33,894 bases of DNA from Spirosoma sp. (lineage in GTDB: Bacteria > Bacteroidota > Bacteroidia > Cytophagales > Spirosomataceae), in the NCBI GenBank assembly GCA_014377625.1, contig JACMPG010000161.1:1-33894 (forward strand), given 5' to 3'. Numbering within the stretch: the first letter of the stretch is position 1; every line of letters starts with the position of its first letter. The notes below the pieces were generated by a model, which did no database searches, had not been told where the DNA came from, and saw only the letters and a program-made list of their open reading frames with translations. This document shows positions 1 to 6,287 of the stretch, one piece after another. The translations under genes were made by a program, and so were the position numbers.

Positions 1-257
1 ATCTCCTCAGCCCGCCGGACCGTCTTTTCGAGCGATGCATCGTCGAACTCGTTGATGGTAGCCGAGCCGGACTTTTTGCCAAAGACCGAGGTTACGGCCA
101 GGCTCATATTGTCCGATTCGCCCGATGTCGAGACTGAGTTGCGGGCGTAGCGGATATTGCCTGTGCGGTTGCCGGATAGGCTTACGGCGGTTTCGTCGGC
201 TTTCGCGTAGGAAAGTACTTTGTCGATAATTCGTTTGGCTTCTGCTTGTGTGAGCAT
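1..257 (-). CDS. tldE: TldE/PmbA-family protein, N-terminal part (runs off the window)
   Basis: The first 85 codons of a TldD/PmbA-family protein are visible; the rest lies beyond base 1. The protein starts MLTQAEAKRIIDKVLSYAKA and continues with the N-terminal alpha/beta fold typical of PmbA/TldE, including the RYARNSVSTSG stretch that resembles the family's substrate-groove strand. In this family TldE is the partner without zinc ligands that pairs with the TldD metallopeptidase to degrade unfolded peptides or trim modified peptides. It lies 131 bases downstream of tldD on the same strand, the usual operon order, but the gap holds a large imperfect hairpin. No signal peptide is seen, unlike tldD. 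The ATG at 257 is the only sensible start. Pairing with tldD supports the call; because only the N-terminus is present, TldE versus a second TldD-like protein cannot be settled here. Confidence 0.8.
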   Translation of the reverse strand, partial: MLTQAEAKRIIDKVLSYAKADETAVSLSGNRTGNIRYARNSVSTSGESDNMSLAVTSVFGKKSGSATINEFDDASLEKTVRRAEE

Positions 258-388
258 TTTTAGTTATGTTTTTTTTGGGACACAGAGTTACACGGAGAAG
301 ACACAGAGTTTCACAGAGAAAAGAGAGATTTACGTCAGCCTCTGTGAATCTTTGTGTCTCCCTGGTGCATCTCTGTGTCTCAATTTCT
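258..388. repeat. Imperfect palindrome of CACAGAG-type repeats between tldD and tldE
   Basis: The left arm (about 279-319) carries ACACAGAG twice plus CACGGAG and CACAGAG. The right arm (about 340-382) carries the complementary CTCTGTG and TTTGTGTCTC units. The arms can fold into a long imperfect hairpin in the tldD-tldE spacer. Related sequence recurs at 11074-11182 and 13277-13350. It may act as a partial terminator or RNA-stability element, but that is inference. Confidence 0.7.
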
Positions 389-2047
389 TTAAATTTTCCG
401 GCCTGTATTTATTACATTGACCCCGTTGAAGCGGGTGGTGGCACTGCCGTGCGAGACGGCACTGACCTGAGCGGGCTGGCCTTTGCCGTCGAAGAAACTG
501 CCGAAGGTGCGGTAGTCGTCCTGATCGCAAAGCTGGGCGCAGGAGTTCCAGAATTCCTGGGTGTTACTCTGATACGCCACGTCGTCGAGCATTCCAACAA
601 GTTCGCCGTTCTTGATTTCGTAGAATAACTGCCCGCCAAACTGGAAATTATACCGCTGCTGATCGATAGAATACGATCCCCGCCCAATGATGTAGATGCC
701 CTTCTCAACGCCCTTGATCATGTCGAACACCGAGCGTTTCTCGGTACCCGCCTGAAGCGATACGTTCGGCATCCGCTGAAACTGCACCGAGTCCCAATTG
801 TCGGCGTAACAGCATCCGTCCGATTCGGTCTGGCCCAGAATGGCGGCCTGATCGCGGATGGCCTGGTAATCGACCAGAATGCCCTCTTTGATGAGCGGCC
901 ATTGCTTGGCCGGAACGCCTTCGTCGTCGTAGCCCACTTTGCCGAGGGTGTATGGCTGGGTTTTGTCGGCTACGATGTTAACGAGTTTGCTGCCGTAGTT
1001 GAATGTACCGGTTTTCCACTTGTCTAAGGTAGCGAAACTGGTGCCGGCGTAGTTGGCTTCATAACCCAAAACGCGGTCAAGTTCGGTAGGGTGGCCAACT
1101 GATTCGTGGATGGTGAGACCGAGGTGGTTGGGGTCCAGCACGAGGTCATACTTGCCGGCCTGCACACTTTTGGCGCCAATCTTTTCTTTTACCTGTTTCG
1201 CACCCAGCGTGGCATCTTCCACCATGTCGTACGAGTTACGGTAACCGACGAGGTTGTTGGGAGCCTTGATTTTTTCGGAAGATAGTCCGTCCAGATACTC
1301 GTAGCCCATGCCCATTGGTGAGGAGAGCGCGTCGCGGGTTTTGAACTTGCCGGTGGCCCGGTCAATGGCCGATACCGTAAACGTGGGCCAGATGCGGTGA
1401 ATATCCTGGTCGATGTACGACCCGTCGGTAGAGGCAAAGTATTTCTGCTCATTCACAAAGAACAGGTTCGAGGTCACGAAGGCCGCGCCGTTTTTCACCG
1501 CTTCGCTATTGACCTTCATCAGAAGATCGACTTTCTCGCCAACGGGTACGGCAAAGGCATTTTTGGTGAGCGGTGTTTTCCAGGCCACTTCGCCAACGCC
1601 CTTCTGCGGAGCCAGTACAACCGGTTCCTTTTGCAGTTTTGAGTTGGCTTTGGCAATGGCCACTGCCGTTTCGGCGCAGCGGGCAATGCCGTCGGGGGTT
1701 ACGTTGCTCGTGGCCGCAAAGCCCCAGGTGCCGTTGGCAATGACCCGGATACCGACGCCGTAGCTTTCGGCACTGACTACGTTCTGCACTTTCTGCTCGC
1801 GGGTAAACAGATACTGCTGCAAATACCGCCCAATTCTGACATCGGTATAACTCGCCCCCTTGCTCTTGGCGGCATTGAGCGCAATGTCGGCCATGCGTTT
1901 CTTCATGGCTACGTCCGCAGCCGACCCCGCACCGGCCCGGTCAAGCAGGTAACCGGGCGACACGGCGTGACCCAGCACGGGTACTGAGCCAACCATCAGG
2001 CCGCCAACGCCCATACCGGACAACTGCATAAAATCTCGTCTATTCAT
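389..2047 (-). CDS. tldD: TldD family zinc metallopeptidase with twin-arginine signal
   Basis: This 552-residue protein has the TldD zinc motif HESVGH at about residues 314-318, where His314 and His318 would bind zinc and Glu315 would be catalytic. TldD works with TldE on unfolded or modified peptides. The N-terminus MNRRDFMQLSGMGVGGLMVG reads as a twin-arginine (Tat) signal: paired Arg, then Asp-Phe, then a small hydrophobic stretch ending near VLGHA. E. coli TldD is cytosolic, so export would place this one in the periplasm. The frame stays open to an ATG at 2107, which would add 20 residues in front of the Tat motif; I prefer the ATG at 2047 because Tat signals sit at the N-terminus. The tldE homologue follows on the same strand. 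The family is secure; the location is inferred from the signal. Confidence 0.9.
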   Translation of the reverse strand: MNRRDFMQLSGMGVGGLMVGSVPVLGHAVSPGYLLDRAGAGSAADVAMKKRMADIALNAAKSKGASYTDVRIGRYLQQYLFTREQKVQNVVSAESYGVGIRVIANGTWGFAATSNVTPDGIARCAETAVAIAKANSKLQKEPVVLAPQKGVGEVAWKTPLTKNAFAVPVGEKVDLLMKVNSEAVKNGAAFVTSNLFFVNEQKYFASTDGSYIDQDIHRIWPTFTVSAIDRATGKFKTRDALSSPMGMGYEYLDGLSSEKIKAPNNLVGYRNSYDMVEDATLGAKQVKEKIGAKSVQAGKYDLVLDPNHLGLTIHESVGHPTELDRVLGYEANYAGTSFATLDKWKTGTFNYGSKLVNIVADKTQPYTLGKVGYDDEGVPAKQWPLIKEGILVDYQAIRDQAAILGQTESDGCCYADNWDSVQFQRMPNVSLQAGTEKRSVFDMIKGVEKGIYIIGRGSYSIDQQRYNFQFGGQLFYEIKNGELVGMLDDVAYQSNTQEFWNSCAQLCDQDDYRTFGSFFDGKGQPAQVSAVSHGSATTRFNGVNVINTGRKI

Positions 2048-2489
2048 AAAATCTGGTTCTGGGAGAGTCCCGTTGATGAGCAGACCCGTCTGTGTTAACG
2101 GCGTCATAAACTGCGAAGATGGGTAAAAACGACGAATAGACTATGGCAAACGGGCTGAATTGTGATGAACGGAGCCGATAATACAGTCAGTATGCCAATG
2201 ATTATTTGGGCAGGCTGCTATAAAAAGAACCCCCGGCCTTTTGGATTTGGGGAAGTACTCTGCCTGGCGCTCAGTGTGTGCGAAGTGTCAGTGCTGATGC
2301 GTCACCTCATTAATAGGCGAACTGTGGGATTTAAAAAGCCGTAGAGATGGTCGATTTGGTAACCGAAATGCAGTTTTCAACCTCTCAGTCCGCATTAAGA
2401 ATACGCCCGCTGACTAAATAGTGGCTGGATTTAATCGATGCGTTCCTAAATTAGTCCGCTACTTTTACCAGTTCCAATCTGTTCAACCC
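2048..2489. other. 442-base divergent intergenic region
   Basis: This spacer separates tldD (minus) from the SprB-repeat gene (plus) and should hold both promoters. A 60-codon open frame at 2162-2344 has no recognisable features and is probably not a gene. A TACTTTTA stretch near 2460 resembles a degenerate Bacteroidota -7 element for the downstream gene. I see no strong hairpin, tRNA or riboswitch. Confidence 0.5.
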
Positions 2490-4850
2490 ATGACCAATCA
2501 CGTCTACCTGCATTTGATTGCTTATTACCGCAGCCCTCAGTCGGTCTCTGGAAAATATGTTGGTATCCTGCTTTCAGGCCTGCTACTGCTGATGGCCCGA
2601 TCGGCAGTAGCCCAGTCTACCCCAGCGCTGACCATTGTGCCCAGCGCAGCAACAGCCTGCTCAGGGGCGAGTGTTACGCTAACGGCATCGGGCTGCCCCG
2701 CCGGAGGTGCGTTGGTATGGTCAACAGCTCAAACTGGCGGGGTGGTGGTAGTGGTGCCTACGCAGACGGTAGCCTATCAGGTGGTGTGCAGTGTAACCAG
2801 CAGTTCGGTCGTAACCACAACTGCCGTGAGTGGCACGGCTACGAGTGGCACGGCTACGAGTGGCACGGCCATTGTCAGCACAACGGCTCTGGTAACCAGT
2901 ACCGCCAGTACCTCAGCTACAACGACCATTCAGGTTAATCCGCCTATTTCAATCTCGGCCACGGTGGGGCCGGTTTCCTGCAACCGGGGTGCCGATGGGC
3001 GCGTAACTATCAATGCTACCGGTGGTACGGCCCCCTTTCAGTATCAGTTCAATACCACCACGTTTCAAACCGCCAATGGGTACACAGGGCTGATTGCGGG
3101 CGTGTATCCCGTTGCTGTTCGAGATGCGCGGGGCTGTACGGTGCAAACTACTGCGCAGGTGCGGCAGCCGGACGCCCTGACGCTCAGCATTACGGCAGTA
3201 GGAGCCAAATGTACGGGCGGATCTGATGGGGGTATTATCGCCGTACCGTCGGGGGGTAATGGTACGTATCGCTTTTTCCTGAACACCACCCCCCGCGACA
3301 ACGGAACGTTTTTTGATCTCAAAGGCGACTCAACCTACACTATTGGTGTGGTTGACCGGCTCAGCTGTGTCTATTTTGAGTCAGTAAAGATTACCCAGCC
3401 CCCGGCGTTTCAGGTGGCGCTAACGCCCCAGCCTACGCGCTGCGCCGGATCGGTGGATGGCAGTATAACGGTGGCTGCGTCGGGTGGGTCAGGGGCCTAC
3501 CAGTATCAGATCGGGACCAATGCCTTCCAGACCGGATCGCAGTTTACGGGGCTGTCGGCCAGTACGTACGCTATTACCGTGCGCGACGCCAACGGCTGCC
3601 TAACCAAAGCGTCGGCGGCTGTTACCCAGCCCACGCGGTTTCAGCTCAGTGCTGTCTCCAGGCCCGTCAACTGTTTTGGTCCCAGTAGTGGCACGATTAC
3701 GGTGTCGTTTACGGGCGGTACCGGCGCGCCCAGTTACCGGCTCACGACCGCGCAAACGGCACAGGCCAGTAATGTCTTTACGGGTGTGGGTGTGGGTGGC
3801 TACTCCATCGTAGGGACCGATGCCAACGGCTGTACCGAAGTCACTTCGGTAACGGTGGGTCAGGCCGCCCCCCTCAACGTTCGGGCGGTACCCACATCGG
3901 CGTCGTGTTGCGTTTGTCCTACGGGTGCCATTACCCTGACCAGCACGGGCGGCAGCGGTACGGCGCGGCAGTACCAGGTGCTTGGCCAGCCCGCCCAGCC
4001 CGCCCCCCGCATTACGGGCCTGCGCCCCAACACCTACCGGCTGCGCGTAATTGACGAAGTGGGTTGTGCCGACACCACTACCGCCGTCGTGACCGATGCC
4101 AACGTACTCACATTGACGATTGGTACCATCAAAAACACGCCCTGCGCCGGGGGGAGTGCCGGCGAAGCTGCCGTACAGGTAGCGGGTGGAGCCAGACCGT
4201 TTACGTACTACTGGATTACCGAACGCAAAGACACACTGCGGAGCCGCACCGCCACCCAAACGGGCCTGATCGAAGGCACCTATACCGTCAGCGTCACCGA
4301 TAGCAACCGCTGCACCACCAGTACCGTGTTTATAACCGTCCGGGCCACGGCTCTGCTGCCCGATAAGCCCGTAGTTCAGCAGTCAGGCGGGGCATTGCTG
4401 GTTGATCAGACCGCGGGGATTCAGTGGTTTGTGCGGCAGGGTGCCGACCCCGCCCGGCCCGTTCCGAACGCCACGCGCCCGATCCTGACGCCCTTTGAAA
4501 GCGGGCAGTATTACGCCGTTGTGACCACCAGCGGCTGCGCGTCCCCCCCGTCCAATGTCATTGATTTTGTGCTGACGGCCACGCCCGAGCCCCTCGCCGA
4601 TTTTGTGGTGCACGTCGCGCCGAATCCGGTACGCGGTCAGTTGCGCGTTGAACTCGAACAGGCAGGCCGTTCGGCAGTGGGATTCCAATTGCTGGACGCG
4701 TCGGGCCGGGCCGTATGGCAGCAGCAGCTACCCGCCTTCACCGGTAAAAAACAGGCAGAGTGGCCATTGACGGGCATACAAGCCGGAAGCTACCTGCTCC
4801 GCGCCGACGCTGATTCGCGCCGGACGACGGTGCGGGTAGTGGTGGAGTAG
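2490..4850 (+). CDS. T9SS-sorted surface protein with six SprB-type repeats
   Basis: This 786-residue protein has a signal peptide (residues 1 to about 41, hydrophobic run GILLSGLLLLMA, cleavage near AVAQS). An Ig-like section with a Thr/Ser/Ala-rich linker follows (about 43-150). Then come six tandem repeats of about 76 residues (about 150-610) of the pattern Cys, G-DG, TGG-G-Y-Y, F-GL-G-Y, V-D-NGC, which matches the SprB repeat family. Another Ig-like stretch follows. The last 80 residues (VAPNPVRGQLRVEL to the end) are a type IX secretion system type A sorting domain, so the protein is expected to cross the outer membrane and be anchored or released. No catalytic domain is present; adhesion or a gliding-related role is inference. 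The frame opens at 2421, but the ATG at 2490 puts the signal peptide in place. Confidence 0.88.
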   Translation: MTNHVYLHLIAYYRSPQSVSGKYVGILLSGLLLLMARSAVAQSTPALTIVPSAATACSGASVTLTASGCPAGGALVWSTAQTGGVVVVVPTQTVAYQVVCSVTSSSVVTTTAVSGTATSGTATSGTAIVSTTALVTSTASTSATTTIQVNPPISISATVGPVSCNRGADGRVTINATGGTAPFQYQFNTTTFQTANGYTGLIAGVYPVAVRDARGCTVQTTAQVRQPDALTLSITAVGAKCTGGSDGGIIAVPSGGNGTYRFFLNTTPRDNGTFFDLKGDSTYTIGVVDRLSCVYFESVKITQPPAFQVALTPQPTRCAGSVDGSITVAASGGSGAYQYQIGTNAFQTGSQFTGLSASTYAITVRDANGCLTKASAAVTQPTRFQLSAVSRPVNCFGPSSGTITVSFTGGTGAPSYRLTTAQTAQASNVFTGVGVGGYSIVGTDANGCTEVTSVTVGQAAPLNVRAVPTSASCCVCPTGAITLTSTGGSGTARQYQVLGQPAQPAPRITGLRPNTYRLRVIDEVGCADTTTAVVTDANVLTLTIGTIKNTPCAGGSAGEAAVQVAGGARPFTYYWITERKDTLRSRTATQTGLIEGTYTVSVTDSNRCTTSTVFITVRATALLPDKPVVQQSGGALLVDQTAGIQWFVRQGADPARPVPNATRPILTPFESGQYYAVVTTSGCASPPSNVIDFVLTATPEPLADFVVHVAPNPVRGQLRVELEQAGRSAVGFQLLDASGRAVWQQQLPAFTGKKQAEWPLTGIQAGSYLLRADADSRRTTVRVVVE
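2829..2870 (+). repeat. 15-base in-frame tandem repeat (2.8 copies)
   Basis: The unit AGTGGCACGGCTACG is repeated head to tail inside the SprB-repeat gene and encodes Ser-Gly-Thr-Ala-Thr repeats in the Thr/Ser-rich linker. Because the unit is 15 bases, slippage would change linker length without breaking the frame. Confidence 0.85.
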
Positions 4851-4888
4851 GCTGGACCGTGCAGGCCAGCTTTGTGTGCCGAAGCAAA

Positions 4889-5473
4889 CTACTGTACTAC
4901 TGTTCGCAGACTGATCTGAGCCGTGTCGTCCTCGCCGTTTTCGTAGCCAATGTTGGGGGCAGAGTCGGGATTGGGACGGCCCGCGCTGAAGATTTCGGTC
5001 TGTATAGTGGCCTGCCCCGGCTGATTTACCCGCGCCCGGAATGTCAGGGCCGTTGGCTCGTAGGTGTATACGCTCCGGCTTGCCGAGGTGAGTATATTAC
5101 CCGATGCGGTGAAATCGCTGCTGCTCATGAACGACATCCCCGGCGGCAACTGACAGCGAACCTGCGCCTGTTCTTCAAAATAATAGCCCCGCGACGTAAT
5201 CCTGACCGTTACTGTTACCTCCCCGTTAAGGGCGGGTGTCAGCGTACTGGTCAGAATACCCAGCGACAGATCGCTGAACCCAGTCGCTACCACTGGCTGA
5301 TTCGATGCCACAGGAGGGAGGATGGCCGGGTTCGGTTCGGGCGACGAGAGAACGACGTTTGCAGTGGCTCCCGTAGTCCGAAAATCTGCCCAGGCCACGT
5401 ATTTCTGCCCGCCGTTGATGCCAAAATCGGGTGTTGCTTCGGGGTCAGGGTTTTCTGCTGCACAGCCACGCCC
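4889..5473 (-). pseudogene. Decapitated DUF11-like lipoprotein gene
   Basis: An open frame without a good start encodes about 194 residues: GRGCAAENPDPEATPDF, then a DUF11-like beta-sandwich (GEVTVTVRITSRGYYFEEQA, QLPPGMSF) and a stop at 4889. The GCAAENPD segment looks like the mature start of a lipoprotein (Cys after a lipobox), but no hydrophobic signal precedes it. Instead a TGA lies just upstream, and the bases before that are a copy of the 3' end of an S9 peptidase gene. The only internal start in the first third is a GTG at 5398, which would give a leaderless 169-residue product. I read this as a gene whose 5' end was lost in a rearrangement. It might still be expressed from the GTG, but the export signal is gone. 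Confidence 0.6.
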
Positions 5474-5521
5474 TCACAACCACTCGTTGAACCGCTTCAG
5501 AATGCGTTTGTACTCGTCCAT
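5474..5521 (-). pseudogene. 48-base remnant of an S9 peptidase 3' end
   Basis: These 48 bases encode MDEYKRILKRFNEWL plus a TGA stop and match the last 15 codons and stop of the S9 peptidase gene ending at 6288 (MDEYKRILKLFNERL, TAA) at 44 of 48 positions. Similarity stops at both ends. It is therefore a scrap of a paralogous gene or of an old duplication, fused 3 bases upstream of the truncated lipoprotein frame. Confidence 0.75.
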
Positions 5522-5539
5522 CTAACTCACAAAAGCGAT

Positions 5540-6034
5540 TCACTTCCCAACATTATAGCCGCCAATCAAGGCGATAAACTCGCTGATAATCTGAGCTTTA
5601 TAGGGATTTTGTTCTTTCAGAATTAACGCCACCGGGTACTTTTCTCCGTTTACATCCCGCAGAATGTCGTCGTACTTTACAAAGTCTTCATCAACGAATG
5701 AGTAAAACCAGGAATTGAACTTGCGTTTCCGGGTTAGCTGTCGGCCATCGGACGAATCGCAGATGTAGATGATGATTAGCTCGTCGCTTCGGTTGAAGAA
5801 GCTGGTGAAAATTGCTGCGATGGTGTGCGATGTGCGATCATCAAATGCGGGATTAGCCGCCGTTGGGTTATTGGCTACGATGATTGAGAACTCATATACG
5901 TGCGGAGCAAACGAACTACTCTCCCCAAAGAGGTAAGGCGTCGGCTTAAATTTTACCTCATAGACAATCAGATTGGCTGTTTGGAACGTGTAACTATTGA
6001 AAGTCCCGCCAACGATGGCAAAATCATAACTCAT
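5540..6034 (-). CDS. DUF6169-like small protein
   Basis: A 164-residue soluble protein with no signal peptide or membrane segment. From memory, the pattern resembles the DUF6169 group of small Bacteroidota proteins: an N-terminal beta-rich part (YTFQTANLIVYEVKFKPTP), then VYEFSIIVAN, DDRTSHTIAAIFTSFF and the block IIYICDSSDGRQLTRKRKFNSWF near residues 88-110. No function is known to me. Its ATG at 6034 lies 11 bases inside the end of the upstream 69-residue gene, so the two are probably co-translated. Base composition is visibly more AT-rich than the flanking genes, which suggests later acquisition. A toxin-antitoxin-like pair is one idea, based only on gene arrangement. DUF assignment is moderately confident. 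Confidence 0.75.
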   Translation of the reverse strand: MSYDFAIVGGTFNSYTFQTANLIVYEVKFKPTPYLFGESSSFAPHVYEFSIIVANNPTAANPAFDDRTSHTIAAIFTSFFNRSDELIIIYICDSSDGRQLTRKRKFNSWFYSFVDEDFVKYDDILRDVNGEKYPVALILKEQNPYKAQIISEFIALIGGYNVGK

Positions 6035-6233
6035 TTTCTGACGGAAAAATAATTCCTTTTGCTCTATTTCGTTCGCGCAGGTCTTTCAAAATAGCCTGAT
6101 ATTCGGGTGTTTTGACTCTTGCTTTTGTTTCCTCCTCCGATAATTTCTTTCGAGCTTTCCAGTCAGAAATTAGCTTCGATACGTTGGCCTGCCGTTCCTC
6201 CGGGGTAAGCGTTTGTTGTTGCGTAGTTTCCAT
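6024..6233 (-). CDS. Small charged hypothetical protein upstream of the DUF6169-like gene
   Basis: This 69-residue protein starts METTQQQTLTPEERQANVSK and is dominated by charged residues (many Lys, Arg, Glu), with predicted helix and no hydrophobic segment. I do not recognise a family. It starts 20 bases after a perfect TATATTTG element on the same strand, so it has its own promoter just downstream of the S9 peptidase gene. Its stop overlaps the start of the next gene by 11 bases. A small, charged, first gene overlapping a second small soluble gene is an arrangement seen in toxin-antitoxin and immunity pairs, but nothing in the residues proves this. The overlap and promoter support it being a real gene. 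Confidence 0.7.
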   Translation of the reverse strand: METTQQQTLTPEERQANVSKLISDWKARKKLSEEETKARVKTPEYQAILKDLRERNRAKGIIFPSENEL

Positions 6234-6252
6234 GATTTTGTTGATTTACAGA

Positions 6253-6260
6253 CAAATATA
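6253..6260 (-). promoter_or_regulatory. Bacteroidota-type -7 element (TATATTTG)
   Basis: On the minus strand this reads TATATTTG, an exact match to the TAnnTTTG -7 consensus of Bacteroidota sigma-ABfr promoters. It lies 19 bases before the ATG at 6233 and 27 bases after the S9 gene stop. A matching -33 TTTG at ideal spacing is not evident. Confidence 0.6.
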
Positions 6261-6287
6261 CCGAATCGGCGCAACACGACCCCGCGC

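Noticed and set aside
2162-2344. 60-codon plus-strand frame in the tldD upstream spacer
   Set aside because: No motif, no clear promoter and poor coding character; kept as intergenic.
3600-4259. Minus-strand frame of 219 codons within the SprB-repeat gene
   Set aside because: Gly/Arg-rich shadow of the repeat-coding strand.
4859-5626. Open frame of 255 codons on the plus strand
   Set aside because: Antisense to the lipoprotein remnant and the start of the next gene; Cys/Arg-rich, no family.
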